Below, piece by piece: positions 1 through 8,721 of a stretch of DNA of 40,242 nucleotides; positions within the stretch are counted from its first letter, which is position 1; every line of letters starts with the position of its first letter. Made by a program: the position numbers and the translations under genes. The DNA lies in contig DATGZX010000320.1 in assembly GCA_035296965.1 (NCBI GenBank), positions 1 through 40,242 of the forward strand, written 5' to 3'. The stretch comes from DATGZX01 sp035296965 (GTDB taxonomy: Bacteria > Planctomycetota > Planctomycetia > Gemmatales > Gemmataceae). Under the pieces are notes generated by a model. It saw only the letters and a program-made list of their open reading frames with translations. It was not told the DNA's origin and did no database searches.

Positions 1-934
1 GGTCCGCGACAGCCCCTGGGCGCACCTCGGCATTCAGAACCACGCCGGCGACGGTCGGCCGCCAGCCGGGGAGGTCGTCATGGAAGGAGCCCAGGCTGAC
101 GGGATCGACCAGGAGGAGGTGCAACTGGAATTCTCGCGCAAGTGCTAGGGCCGCGCGAATATCCGCCGCTCCCGGAGCAGTGACGCGGACATGCACCCCG
201 CTTCTGAGTGCATCAGCGATTGCCGCCAAGGCAACATCCTTGTCCTTGGGAGAGCTGGATGATCGACCGTACTCGGCTGCCGCACGCAGGCTTGCCCGCA
301 ACCCTGCGACCGCCCCAGCCAAAGTGGTCGAAAGCTGGTGCCGCGTGGGTTGCAGAGGCCTGTCCACAGAGACGGCCCCGACTGGCGGTTCGTAGATCCG
401 CGGCGGGTTCTTGAAGGCGTCGCCCAGGATGATGCGCAGGCTCTCGCGTTCGCGGAGGACCCGGCTGCCGGGATCGTCGCCGGCCAGTTTCACCACGGCG
501 CCCTGGCCAGGCATGAGCCGACGGCTGCCCGGAGCGATCTGCACGGTGGTCACTCCGCCGGAAAGAGCTGATTTGTAATCGGCATAAAAATCGAAGCCAT
601 CGACGGCACGGAACTCGGGCGTAAGGGCGCGCTCATCGTCGCGGCCGCGTTCGCCCAGCGTCGTCTCGGCGATGACCAGCCCTGGGATCAAAACCGACGA
701 GCCCAGGTCGTGATTCTCGGCGTCCTCGGGCACGGGAGTTTGCCCCCGGGGTCCCACAGCCACGATCCGGCCGTCGCGCACGATTAAGATGCCGTTCGCA
801 ATCGGGGGGCCATTCCCCGTCCAGATGCGCGCGGCCTTGTACGCCTGGGGCGGAGCAGCGAAACCTGTGCGCGCCGCCAAGGATAATACCAGCGCGAGGC
901 CGAGGCCAACGAAGGCAATGCGTTTATCAGTCAT
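1..934 (-). CDS. Exported amidohydrolase-like protein, C-terminus cut by window edge
   Basis: I translated this frame by hand: it is open from an ATG at 934 to the window edge (311 codons) and starts MTDKRIAFVGLGLALVLSLA, a signal peptide. The composite-domain start of amidohydrolases follows (ILIVRDGRIVAVGP, then SSVLIPGLVIAETTLG), and later GGVTTVQIAPGS and a GQGAVVKLAG segment typical of COG1228 (imidazolonepropionase-like) proteins. The place where active members have PG-x-x-D-x-H-x-H reads PGLVIAETTLG, so both metal-binding histidines are missing. The ATG overlaps the stop of the upstream gene (ATGA, 931-934), so the two are translationally coupled. It is the last gene seen in a four-gene operon. 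Family assignment is good; enzymatic activity is doubtful and the substrate unknown. Confidence 0.85.
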   Translation of the reverse strand, partial: MTDKRIAFVGLGLALVLSLAARTGFAAPPQAYKAARIWTGNGPPIANGILIVRDGRIVAVGPRGQTPVPEDAENHDLGSSVLIPGLVIAETTLGERGRDDERALTPEFRAVDGFDFYADYKSALSGGVTTVQIAPGSRRLMPGQGAVVKLAGDDPGSRVLRERESLRIILGDAFKNPPRIYEPPVGAVSVDRPLQPTRHQLSTTLAGAVAGLRASLRAAAEYGRSSSSPKDKDVALAAIADALRSGVHVRVTAPGAADIRAALALAREFQLHLLLVDPVSLGSFHDDLPGWRPTVAGVVLNAEVRPGAVAD

Positions 935-2328
935 CGCGATAACCCTGCCTCCTGGCTCTTCGGGAGCAGGCGTTGCAGTTTGCGGTCTTTGGCGCGCTCG
1001 TAGACCACCTTGCCGCGCACGACCGTCGTATCGACCCAGGTGGTAATTTTCAACGGATCGCCGGTCAAGATGACCAGGTCGGCGTCTTTCCCTTGTTCAA
1101 TCGATCCGGCAAACGTGTCGACCCCGAGCAATTTGGCGGGCCGCAGAGTGATAGCCTCGAGAGCTTCCGCGACGGGCATCCCGTATTTCACAGCGGTGGC
1201 GGCCTGGTACCACAAGAAATTCGTCCCCAGCGTGCCGGGCAGATCCGGTACGCGAAAGAGCGTGCCGGCAGCGATCCCGGTAACCTGGAATGTGAACGGC
1301 ACGCCTGCTTCGCGATAAATCTTGGGCAAGATGATCTTCCGATCCTCACCCGTGCGCGGGTCCGTTTCCCAGAAGACCAGCGTGGGATCGAGAATGACGG
1401 GTAGCTTGCTCGCAGCCACGAGCTTGGCGGCCTTGTAGCAATTCTGCCCCAGGACCAAAATTGCCTTGAGGTGATATTCCGCAACTAGCTTCAGTGCTTG
1501 CGGCACGTCCATCGCCGCGTCGCAGTAGATGAATGCAGGCATCTCCCCCTTGAGCAGCCGGACCAGCGCCTCGCGGCGAATAGAAGCGTCCGCACTGGTC
1601 TCTCCGGCCCCTTCCTGGTTTTCGCCAGCGGGTTGTGGCTCCTGAGTCGGATCGACACCTTCTTCACTGGCATTGGGTGGCGGTGTGACCGGTTTGGAGT
1701 CGGTGGTCGCTACTTTTCGCTTCGCGTATTCGTCCTGCAGGACAGCGCGCGCCCCATCCAGTTCCTTGCGAAGAGTGGCCAGATGGCTCATGTGGCTGCG
1801 GCCGGCGCTCGGACGCAGAGAGATCTTCAGACCAGCCTGCCGTTTGACGATCATCTGCTCGACATAGCTGCCCGCCGTCTTGATGATTGCTGCCTGCCCG
1901 CCGATCATCGTGTCGTCGCCGGGCACGATGGCCACGGTGGTCACGCCATTGCGGCGGCAATCTTCGAAGTACTCCTGGCCGGGGTCGATCGCATCGATCA
2001 CGGACAGGAACGGCACATTGTTGTTGCGCTCGTTGACCTGGTCCATGCCGCGCGAGCTATGGGCTTCGATGAAGCCCGGCATGACCACCTTGCCGGCGGC
2101 GTCGATGACGCGGTAGTCGCTGGGAATCGCCAGGTTCTTGCCGATAGCCTGGATCTTGCCGTCGCGACTGAGGATGACGCCGTTATCTATCGGCGCGTGG
2201 CCGACAGGGATGATGTGGCCGCCCTTGATTGCCAATTGTTCCTGGGCGGTCGCTGCGGCTGCAACGGCAAATAGCCCGGCAAGCGCCAGGATCCCGCATC
2301 GCCATGAGCAATGATTGTTGTTCACCAT
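931..2328 (-). CDS. Exported amidohydrolase-like protein (COG1228 type), degenerate metal site
   Basis: 465 residues. A signal peptide (hydrophobic stretch ILALAGLFAVAAAATAQ) precedes an amidohydrolase fold: N-terminal beta-sandwich strands (GGHIIPVGHAPIDNGVILS), the motif PGFIEAHSSRG around residue 85, RNGVTTVAIVPGDDTMIGGQ, and a C-terminal ADLVILTGDPL segment where the composite domain closes. The HxH motif has become H-S-S, so one of two metal ligands remains; the Asp expected near the last barrel strand is also not evident. An acidic, Pro-rich linker (about residues 205-245) is inserted in the middle. The start lies 3 nt beyond the stop of the upstream gene and its stop overlaps the ATG of the downstream gene, so it sits within an operon. 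Likely periplasmic. It could be a binding protein or an enzyme with a changed mechanism. Confidence 0.88.
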   Translation of the reverse strand: MVNNNHCSWRCGILALAGLFAVAAAATAQEQLAIKGGHIIPVGHAPIDNGVILSRDGKIQAIGKNLAIPSDYRVIDAAGKVVMPGFIEAHSSRGMDQVNERNNNVPFLSVIDAIDPGQEYFEDCRRNGVTTVAIVPGDDTMIGGQAAIIKTAGSYVEQMIVKRQAGLKISLRPSAGRSHMSHLATLRKELDGARAVLQDEYAKRKVATTDSKPVTPPPNASEEGVDPTQEPQPAGENQEGAGETSADASIRREALVRLLKGEMPAFIYCDAAMDVPQALKLVAEYHLKAILVLGQNCYKAAKLVAASKLPVILDPTLVFWETDPRTGEDRKIILPKIYREAGVPFTFQVTGIAAGTLFRVPDLPGTLGTNFLWYQAATAVKYGMPVAEALEAITLRPAKLLGVDTFAGSIEQGKDADLVILTGDPLKITTWVDTTVVRGKVVYERAKDRKLQRLLPKSQEAGLSR

Positions 2329-2331
2329 GCG

Positions 2332-3486
2332 TTAATCGACCTTCTCGTAGAGTTTGCCGTCCACAAGGACCCATTTCAGCGAAGTTGTCAGCTCCAGGGG
2401 ATCTCCGTCCAGCGCGATCATGTCGGCGTCATGCCCGGGCTCCAGAGTCCCGACCCGATTGTCCACGCCGAGCAAGCGGGCAGGCGTGCGCGTAATCGCC
2501 TGCAATGCGGCGTCCGCGGGCAGCCCATAGCGTACTGCGAAGCGTGCTTGATCGAGAAGTGCCCCGCCCGACAGCGCAAACGGGATGCCGGCCTTTTGCA
2601 GTAAGCTCGGCTGATTCCAGACGATTTCGCTGTCCTCGGTTCCCACCAGACCTGCGAAGCTAGTCAGCGGCCCTAGGATGACCGGCACCTTGGCGGCTGC
2701 CAGCTCCTTGCGGATTTTGTGCGCCTCGTGTCCGCCAATCAATGTCGGCGTAAATTGAAATTCCTTGGCGATTCGTAATAGACTCAACAGATCGTTCTCG
2801 GTCCGGCTGACGGCATAGATGCGCCGTTTGCCGGCGAGCGCTTCGCGCACGACTTGCAACTCGGAAGACTTGCCCCGGTTCGCCGCGTCAAACGTGCTGC
2901 GCAGCAGCCAGACCACCCCCATGCGGTTCGTAGGCTGACGGACGTAGATGGAATCAGGCCGCCCCCGTGACGAGTTGCCGTTGGCGGGGTCGGACGCCAT
3001 CGTAATGACCAGGCCGTTCTCTTGTACCAGAACCCGGCGTTCGCCTGCCGTCTTGAGGACGCAAGAAAGTCCGGCAAAAACGCCGTCGGTTCCAGGAGCA
3101 AGTCCCAGAGAAGTCGTCCCCTCGGCCAGCAGCTCGCGGAATGCACGCGCGCGCCAGTCGACGGCCGCGAGCACGCGGTATGCGGGCGTGATCTCCCTGG
3201 TTATCTCCTCGGCATGGCCAGCAATGCCCGCGCTGCTATAAGCATCGATCAAGCCCGGCATTAGCACGCCCGAACCAAGATCGATTACCTTTGCGCCGGC
3301 CGGCGCCGTGAGTTTGGCTCCCACCTGGACGATCTTGCCATTCGAAATGAGGACCGCGCCTGGCGTAAACGGCGGCCCCGTCATCGTGTAAACCTTGCCA
3401 GCCTGGACGAGCAGATCCTGTGCTCGAATTCGAGTCGCCGTGAGCAGAGAGACCACCAGCAGGACAACTCTGAAAAGCATCTTCAT
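2332..3486 (-). CDS. Exported amidohydrolase-like protein lacking HxH
   Basis: 384 residues with a signal peptide (MKMLFRVVLLVVSLLTATRIRA). It has the amidohydrolase composite-domain start (LLVQAGKVYTMTGPPFTPGA), PGLIDAYSSAG where active enzymes have PGxxDxHxH, a GTTSLGLAPGTDGVFAG loop, a GGHEAHKI segment that keeps a barrel histidine, and the closing motif DADMIALDGDPLEL. Both HxH histidines are replaced (Y and S). It is shorter than the neighbouring 465-residue paralog because it lacks the middle linker. It lies 60 nt after the upstream fused gene and 3 nt before the next, all on the same strand. A second ATG at 3480 is an alternative start. Family certain by motif; catalytic role doubtful. 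Confidence 0.87.
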   Translation of the reverse strand: MKMLFRVVLLVVSLLTATRIRAQDLLVQAGKVYTMTGPPFTPGAVLISNGKIVQVGAKLTAPAGAKVIDLGSGVLMPGLIDAYSSAGIAGHAEEITREITPAYRVLAAVDWRARAFRELLAEGTTSLGLAPGTDGVFAGLSCVLKTAGERRVLVQENGLVITMASDPANGNSSRGRPDSIYVRQPTNRMGVVWLLRSTFDAANRGKSSELQVVREALAGKRRIYAVSRTENDLLSLLRIAKEFQFTPTLIGGHEAHKIRKELAAAKVPVILGPLTSFAGLVGTEDSEIVWNQPSLLQKAGIPFALSGGALLDQARFAVRYGLPADAALQAITRTPARLLGVDNRVGTLEPGHDADMIALDGDPLELTTSLKWVLVDGKLYEKVD

Positions 3487-3546
3487 AGTCCGTCTCGACT
3501 GCCAGCGAATTCCGTGGGCTCGGTTCGCAAGTTATTGTCAGTCCTG

Positions 3547-6129
3547 TCAAGGGGCGGCGTACACAACCTTGCCATCGACGAGGACGCGGAGCGGCCGACT
3601 GCGTAGATCCAGAGGCGCCCCATCCCAGATCACGATGTCGGCTGGCCCACCGACCCTCAGTCGGCCGGCAGTCTCAGGCAGTCCGGTCATCTGGGCGGCG
3701 GCAGTCGTCAAGCCACGCCATGCTGCCAGCGACGACGTACCGGCATTAACGGCAAGCGCTGCGGTCATGCGCAATTCCTGCGCAGCCGCGGAGCCAAATG
3801 CAATCGGCAGGTCCGCGTGAGCCGCCGAGGCCAGTTCCAACGCGGGGCGGTCATAATCCCCGGCTTGGGCCGGATGCGCCACGATGCCAACCTTCAGCCG
3901 CTTGATCTCACTGAGAAAGGGGGTCAGCTCTTCCGGGCCGATCAGCACGCCCCACAGATTGAAGCGCGCTATAAGCTGGAGTGCGGCATCGACTTCGGCA
4001 CGCGTGTGCGCCTCGAACAGAGCAACCTGTTTTCTCTCTAGAACCGCGGCGATTTGCCGGCGACGTTCGCCCTGGATCTGTTGGCGAACGCGCCGCGGAA
4101 CGTAGAACTCAGACTCCGGCCCCTTGCCGGCCAGTACCTGTGCGATCAACTCTACCTGCCCTGCCAGACTTCCGGGATAGCGCGCCGGGCCGCGGGGCCG
4201 GCCAAAAAAGCCCTGGGCCGAATCATCCACCGAACGGCCGCCTTCTCGAGAATTTGCGCTCAGAGTAAACTTCACGCCGGCTTCACCAAGGAAACATCCC
4301 ACCGCGCTGAGCCGAACCCCGCTGGCGCTGCCCGCGATGACGTTAGCGTTCCCGGGAGCATAAAGCACACTCGTGAACCCGTTTTCCAGAAGTTCGCGGA
4401 CTTCCCGGTTCTGAGAGTCGAATACATCAGAGCTGCGCACCTGGCCTGCGTCGGCCTCGGCCGGGTCGTCGATGGCGCCGGCAAGCCCGAGATCACTTTC
4501 CGCGGCGACCAATCCGGGCGTGAGGATCGCGCTACCGACGTCGTAGACCGGTGTGCCCTCGCCCACGGCGAGCGCCCGTGCCAGGCCAACCACCTTGCCC
4601 TGTTCCACGAGCACTGTGCCGGGTTGAAACTGGCCGTCCTCTGAAAGGAGACGGCTGGTCTTGAGGGCATATTTCCTTGGCAGCCGCGCTGGCAGGTCAA
4701 GCTTGCCGACATATTTTGCAATCGAAGGCGCAGGCGAAACCTCGGCCTGGTAGACAATCTTGCCACCGCTGATGGCCAGCCGGACCGGAACCGACGGGTC
4801 AAGCGGGTCGCCGGCGAAAACGACCAGGTCCGCGACTTTGCCTGCGGCGATTTGGCCGCGCTGATCGCCGATCCCAAGGATTTCCGCCGCGTCCCGGGTC
4901 ACTGCCCGCAAGACTCGATCCGGCTCGATGCCCCGAGCTATGGCGGCGGCGGCATGCACGCGCAATAATCGCGAACCGCGCGGTTGGCTGCTGAATGTGC
5001 CGAGTGCCCAGCGATTGTCCTTGGCCAGCAATGCTAGCGGCCAGTCGGCTGGCCGGTCTTTTCGGTAGGCGCCGGTTTCTTCCAGATCGATGAATGGCCC
5101 GAGCACCATGGGCAGCCGTCGCTTGACAATGGTTTCGCTCTGCAGCCCAGGGTTTGTCACGGCGTCAAGGACGATGCGCAGGTGGAACTCATCAGCCAGG
5201 CGCAGGGCATTGCGAACCTCGTCTTCGCGATGGACCTCCGCGCGCAACGGGATTTCGCCTTTCAGGACCTTGCGCAGAAATTCCTTGGTGCCGTCGCGCT
5301 TGGCCTTCGAAGCAGCCGCTTCCCTGGCGGCGGGCGCTTTAGTGTCTTTGCCTGTCTTGCTGCTAGCGCCGGTCTTGGTCTTGCCGGCTTCTTCGCGCTT
5401 TTTCCACTCGTCGTCGTATTGCTTGACGCTCTCGAACACTCTTTTGATCTGCTCGTACTGGCCAAAGCGCGTCAGCGCGTTGCTGGTCGGAACGGGCGCA
5501 GTTAGCGCTGGAGCCAGGTTGCCCCGGCCACGACCCCGACCGGTGAAAGCAGCTACTGAAATTGCAGCCGGCGCCGAAGCTGCAGGGCTGAGGGCTGCCT
5601 GTGCGGCCGCGCCAGCCTTGAGGATGACAGCCTCCACCGCTTCTGCCGGGCCCACGTGCAGTACCGCTCCGCGCCCGCCGAGGATGCCGCTGCTTGCCGG
5701 TTGAACGTAAACGGTGGTGACGCCCTGCCGGATCACCTCTTTCCAGTCCTCATCGTGGGGATCGATGCCGTCGATTACATTCAGGCCGCCATCGCTGGCG
5801 CCTTCCTTGGCCGCCGCGGCCGTGAGCCAGAGCGTGCTGCGCGCATCGATCAAACCGGGAGTGACAACGAACCCTTTGACATCGATCTGCTGGGCATCGG
5901 CAGGGATCGCAATCGAAGGCCCGACCGCAGTCACGACTCCAGACCGGATCAAGACCGTCCCCTCGAACGATCCGGCATCGGTCTGGGTCAGGATGCGACC
6001 CCCAACAAGAGCAATGGTCTTGGCCTTATGTGCCGGCGTATCGCGGGCCGAGAGAAAGGAGACCAGCAGCAAAGCGCCAAGGCCCCCGAGAACATGAAAA
6101 CTGCGTCGGCGCGTGTGGAATGGATGCAT
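3547..6129 (-). CDS. Tandem-fused double amidohydrolase-like protein, both domains lacking HxH
   Basis: 860 residues, about twice the usual amidohydrolase length. The N-terminus (MHPFHTRRRSFHVLGG followed by a hydrophobic run) resembles a twin-arginine signal (RRSF). Domain 1 (about 38-460) begins ALVGGRILTQTDAG, has PGLIDARSTLWL, a Q-G-V-T-T-V-Y-V-Q-P loop and ends ADLVVFAGDPLDPS. Domain 2 (about 480-860) begins LKTSRLLSEDGQFQPGTVLV, has PGLVAAESDLG, FTSVLYAPGNANVIAGSASG, and ends ADIVIWDGAPLDLRSRPLRV. Neither has the metal-binding HxH, and the usual catalytic Asp before the last helix is missing (WALGTFSS, IAFGSAAA). It is the first gene of the four-gene operon. The fusion and the matching losses in both halves suggest the duplication followed loss of the metal site. 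Function unknown. Confidence 0.88.
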   Translation of the reverse strand: MHPFHTRRRSFHVLGGLGALLLVSFLSARDTPAHKAKTIALVGGRILTQTDAGSFEGTVLIRSGVVTAVGPSIAIPADAQQIDVKGFVVTPGLIDARSTLWLTAAAAKEGASDGGLNVIDGIDPHDEDWKEVIRQGVTTVYVQPASSGILGGRGAVLHVGPAEAVEAVILKAGAAAQAALSPAASAPAAISVAAFTGRGRGRGNLAPALTAPVPTSNALTRFGQYEQIKRVFESVKQYDDEWKKREEAGKTKTGASSKTGKDTKAPAAREAAASKAKRDGTKEFLRKVLKGEIPLRAEVHREDEVRNALRLADEFHLRIVLDAVTNPGLQSETIVKRRLPMVLGPFIDLEETGAYRKDRPADWPLALLAKDNRWALGTFSSQPRGSRLLRVHAAAAIARGIEPDRVLRAVTRDAAEILGIGDQRGQIAAGKVADLVVFAGDPLDPSVPVRLAISGGKIVYQAEVSPAPSIAKYVGKLDLPARLPRKYALKTSRLLSEDGQFQPGTVLVEQGKVVGLARALAVGEGTPVYDVGSAILTPGLVAAESDLGLAGAIDDPAEADAGQVRSSDVFDSQNREVRELLENGFTSVLYAPGNANVIAGSASGVRLSAVGCFLGEAGVKFTLSANSREGGRSVDDSAQGFFGRPRGPARYPGSLAGQVELIAQVLAGKGPESEFYVPRRVRQQIQGERRRQIAAVLERKQVALFEAHTRAEVDAALQLIARFNLWGVLIGPEELTPFLSEIKRLKVGIVAHPAQAGDYDRPALELASAAHADLPIAFGSAAAQELRMTAALAVNAGTSSLAAWRGLTTAAAQMTGLPETAGRLRVGGPADIVIWDGAPLDLRSRPLRVLVDGKVVYAAP

Positions 6130-6571
6130 AGACGATCCTGGTCAACCGGCACGAGCGCAATCGCTGCGCCGCCGCGGCTATCCTGCTCAGAGTGTGTCAA
6201 TAACGGGGTTTGCCCCAAGGGTTGGGGTCAGGGATTCGCTCAACAATGCAGCAGTTGGCCGCACAGGATTCAGCAGGTCGGCCCCCCTCTTTCAACACGC
6301 TCCAGGGCATACGCAATGTCTAAGAAGACTTTATTCTCCTGATGCCTCCGTGGGGCTGTCAACGAAAAACCAGGAAATATGCCGAAAAGCATCAGGCAGG
6401 AGTGAAGGACGGGCCTGCATTCCAACACCAATCCCAGCAGTATTTTAGATGAACTAGAGCCCGTTGAAGACGGCTACCAATTGAAAGTTAGCCAGCGGCG
6501 GGTGCCAGCGTTATGACTTCAGAGGTCCGCCCCTCCGCGACGATCTATATAATAAACGCTCGGGTACTAAA
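6130..6571. other. Intergenic region between divergent genes
   Basis: 442 bp between the start of the amidohydrolase operon (leftward) and the desaturase gene (rightward), so it should carry both promoters. I see an 8-bp inverted repeat, CCTGATGC near 6340 and GCATCAGG near 6388, and the desaturase -10 box described separately. I see no convincing gene. Confidence 0.5.
6548..6553 (+). promoter_or_regulatory. Candidate -10 box for the desaturase gene
   Basis: A perfect TATAAT lies 18 nt before the TTG start at 6572. I see no good -35 box at 16-18 nt upstream (the bases there are GTCCGC). If used, the 5' leader would be only about 10-12 nt. Confidence 0.4.
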
Positions 6572-7561
6572 TTGTTCTGCGCGCATGGAGGACGGCACAT
6601 TCGCGAAACCGCCAGTATTGTTGATCGCTGGCTCTGGCGACTGGGTATTCTCGACCCGGCCAGCCCTCTCCGAATCAATCTGCCCATAGTGGGAGGCATT
6701 ATTGCCTTCCATTTGCTTGCCTTGCTTGCCTGCATCCCGTGGTTATTCAGCTGGTCGGGATTGGCTTGGGCTCTCCTCGGTCTCTATCTTTTCGGTACAT
6801 TGGGCGTCAACATCGGCTTTCATCGCCTGCTGACGCACCGTGGATTTAGCTGTCCAATTTGGTTGGAACACGGCCTGTCCGTGCTAGGTACCTGCTGCCG
6901 GCAAGGCACACCGATGAATTGGGTTGCCATCCACCGCATGCACCACCAGTATTCGGATGAGCCGGGCGACCCGCATTCCCCGCGGTCCAGCTTTTTCTGG
7001 AGCCACATGGGCTGGTTCCTGATACGTGACCCGGCGATCTACAATGCTGACACCTATGACCGCTACGTCCGCGACCTCTTTCGAGACCGCTTCTACAAAT
7101 GGCTCGAGCGGCCCCAGACCTTGCGCACCATTTATCGAGTGCAGTCGGTTGCCTTCTTAGGTCTCGGTGCCCTGGTCGGAGCGCTAACCTCCGGGAGCCT
7201 CTGGGGCGCCCTTCAACTTGGCCTCAGCTGGTTGGTCTGGGGCGTCTTCGTGCGCACGGTGGCCGTATGGCACATCACCTGGTCGGTCAACTCGATCACG
7301 CACATCTGGGGCTATCGCAATTTCCCCACGCGAGACAATAGCTTTAACAACTGGGTGGTCGGGTTGATTAGCAACGGGGAAGGCTGGCACAACAACCATC
7401 ACGCGGAGCCACGCTGTGCCAGCCATGGCCGACGCTGGTGGGAACTAGATGTGTCCTACCTGAGCATCCGCGCGCTGGAACTAGCGGGACTCGCTTCGGA
7501 GGTGGTCCACCCCGGACGCCCGACACTCGATGGTTCTGACGAACTGCGCGGCGCAGCCTGA
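6572..7561 (+). CDS. Membrane acyl-lipid/acyl-CoA desaturase (delta-9 type)
   Basis: 329 residues. It has the three histidine boxes of the membrane fatty-acid desaturase family: HRLLTH (84-89), HRMHH (121-125) and HNNHH in GEGWHNNHHAEP near residue 270. Hydrophobic segments lie at about 38-60, 64-82 and 175-215. In the family these histidines bind a di-iron centre that inserts a cis double bond in the acyl chain using O2 and an electron donor; the protein sits in the cytoplasmic membrane. The reading frame has no ATG near its 5' end; the likely start is TTG at 6572, and the first residues before the membrane part are uncertain. It stands alone on the plus strand and is followed by a rho-independent terminator, so it is probably a single-gene unit. 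Confidence 0.9.
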   Translation: MFCAHGGRHIRETASIVDRWLWRLGILDPASPLRINLPIVGGIIAFHLLALLACIPWLFSWSGLAWALLGLYLFGTLGVNIGFHRLLTHRGFSCPIWLEHGLSVLGTCCRQGTPMNWVAIHRMHHQYSDEPGDPHSPRSSFFWSHMGWFLIRDPAIYNADTYDRYVRDLFRDRFYKWLERPQTLRTIYRVQSVAFLGLGALVGALTSGSLWGALQLGLSWLVWGVFVRTVAVWHITWSVNSITHIWGYRNFPTRDNSFNNWVVGLISNGEGWHNNHHAEPRCASHGRRWWELDVSYLSIRALELAGLASEVVHPGRPTLDGSDELRGAA

Positions 7562-7611
7562 CAATCTCTACCGTAAAGAATTGGCTTGCCTAAGAACCAA
7601 GTTCTTCAACG

Positions 7612-7641
7612 AGGCCCCGTAATTAGCGGGGCCTTTGTTTT
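7612..7641 (+). terminator. Rho-independent terminator after the desaturase gene
   Basis: Perfect 8-bp stem AGGCCCCG (7612-7619) and CGGGGCCT (7627-7634), a 7-nt loop, then TTGTTTT. It lies about 50 nt after the desaturase stop. Confidence 0.85.
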
Positions 7642-7720
7642 AGATTGGTGGTTCACCTGCCGCGTTGCGCGCGGCAGGACGTGCCAATGTTGCGAGTAGC
7701 TGCTGTCGCTCCAAAGACTA

Positions 7721-7729
7721 TGATATAAT
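7721..7729 (+). promoter_or_regulatory. Extended -10 promoter for the cyclophilin gene
   Basis: TGATATAAT is an exact extended -10 (TGnTATAAT), 37 nt before the cyclophilin ATG at 7767. No strong -35 box is visible, which is usual for extended -10 promoters. A GGAG Shine-Dalgarno (7758-7761) lies between it and the ATG. Confidence 0.6.
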
Positions 7730-7766
7730 TTGGGCTTTTGAGGCCTAACTCGTTAAAGGAGATCGT

Positions 7767-8297
7767 ATGACGGCGTCTGAAGGCAGCAAATGGACCAACC
7801 CGGCGAATCCCAGGGTTTTCTTTGACGTCACGATTGGCGGCAAAGAGGCTGGTCGCATCGTCATGGAACTGTTTGCGGACGTCGTTCCCAAAACGGCTGA
7901 GAACTTCCGTGCCTTATGCACCTTGGAAAAGGGATTTGGTTACAAGGGCTGTGCCTTCCACCGTGTTATTCCCGAGTTCATGTTGCAAGGTGGCGATTTC
8001 ACGGCTGGCAACGGTACCGGCGGCAAATCCATTTACGGGGCCAAGTTCGCCGACGAGAACTTCAAGCTTTCCCACGATGCCGGAGGCCTTTTGTCCATGG
8101 CCAACGCTGGCCCGAACACCAACGGCTCGCAGTTCTTCATCACCACCGTTAAGACCTCATGGCTCGACGGTAAACACGTCGTCTTCGGCCGGGTAACCGA
8201 GGGAATGGACGTGGTGCAAAAGGTCGAGGCACAGGGCTCGCAGAGTGGCAAGCCGAAGAATGCGGTGGTAATCAAAGAGTGCGGGCAGGTTCCATGA
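7767..8297 (+). CDS. Cyclophilin-type peptidyl-prolyl cis-trans isomerase
   Basis: 176 residues, the usual size of a single-domain cyclophilin. The catalytic core is intact: FHRVIPEFMLQGGDFT (R66, F71 and Q74 correspond to the catalytic Arg, Phe and Gln of cyclophilin A), then NAGPNTNGSQFFI and SWLDGKHVVFG with the conserved Trp. It catalyses cis-trans isomerisation of Xaa-Pro bonds and assists protein folding. There is no signal peptide, so it is cytoplasmic. The ATG follows AAAGGAGATCGT, a strong ribosome-binding site. It stands alone after a terminator and its own extended -10 promoter. Confidence 0.96.
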   Translation: MTASEGSKWTNPANPRVFFDVTIGGKEAGRIVMELFADVVPKTAENFRALCTLEKGFGYKGCAFHRVIPEFMLQGGDFTAGNGTGGKSIYGAKFADENFKLSHDAGGLLSMANAGPNTNGSQFFITTVKTSWLDGKHVVFGRVTEGMDVVQKVEAQGSQSGKPKNAVVIKECGQVP

Positions 8298-8721
8298 ATT
8301 CCCGCAGGCGCACCTGGCAACATGTGTCACGGCGTCTTTGCAACACGGTCGCATGAGCACATGCCCCGGACTGGAAAGCAAGGCGCTGATGGCTCCAACT
8401 AGGAAGAGATGGGTTTGTTCTTCTCATAGTGAGATCTGAAAAGACATGACGTGAAGAAATCGCGAAGGACACCTCAACTAGTGCCAGATTTTGAGGCTAA
8501 GCGCTGTCGCAGTGCCCAGGCGTAGGTTTGTGCGATTTCCCTCTTAGCCCGCTTACCGTAATCCACCAAAGTCTCATCAAGAGCCGCATTCGCCGCGGCC
8601 GATAGTAGCACCGCATCCCACTTTTGCGGACTCTTGCGGGTGATCCAACCGCTCAGTTTGCTGGGGCTTTACGCCTGATTCATGGCTGAATCGGCGCGCT
8701 ACTACACGGAGGTTGCCGGCT
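8298..8721. other. Intergenic region between cyclophilin and TolC-like genes
   Basis: 424 bp. It holds a probable gene fragment with an IS630-like end (8474-8671, listed separately) and an imperfect hairpin, CGCCTGATTCA (8672-8682) pairing with TGAATCGGCG (8687-8696), about 25 nt before the TolC-like start. Bases 8298-8470 show nothing I can assign. Confidence 0.4.
8474..8671 (-). pseudogene. Possible gene remnant ending in an IS630-like terminal sequence
   Basis: A minus-strand frame is open between stops for 64 codons without a usual start. It reads SKLSGWITRKSPQKWDAVLL, then AAANAALDETLVDYGKR and ends WALRQRLASKSGTS. The composition looks like real coding sequence, but I do not recognise the family. 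Its last codons overlap CTAGTGCCAGATTTTGAGGC (8477-8496), which resembles the CTAGTGC terminal repeat of the miniature element at 25921. No matching opposite end (GCACTAG) is seen nearby, so this may be a truncated insertion or chance. Confidence 0.3.
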
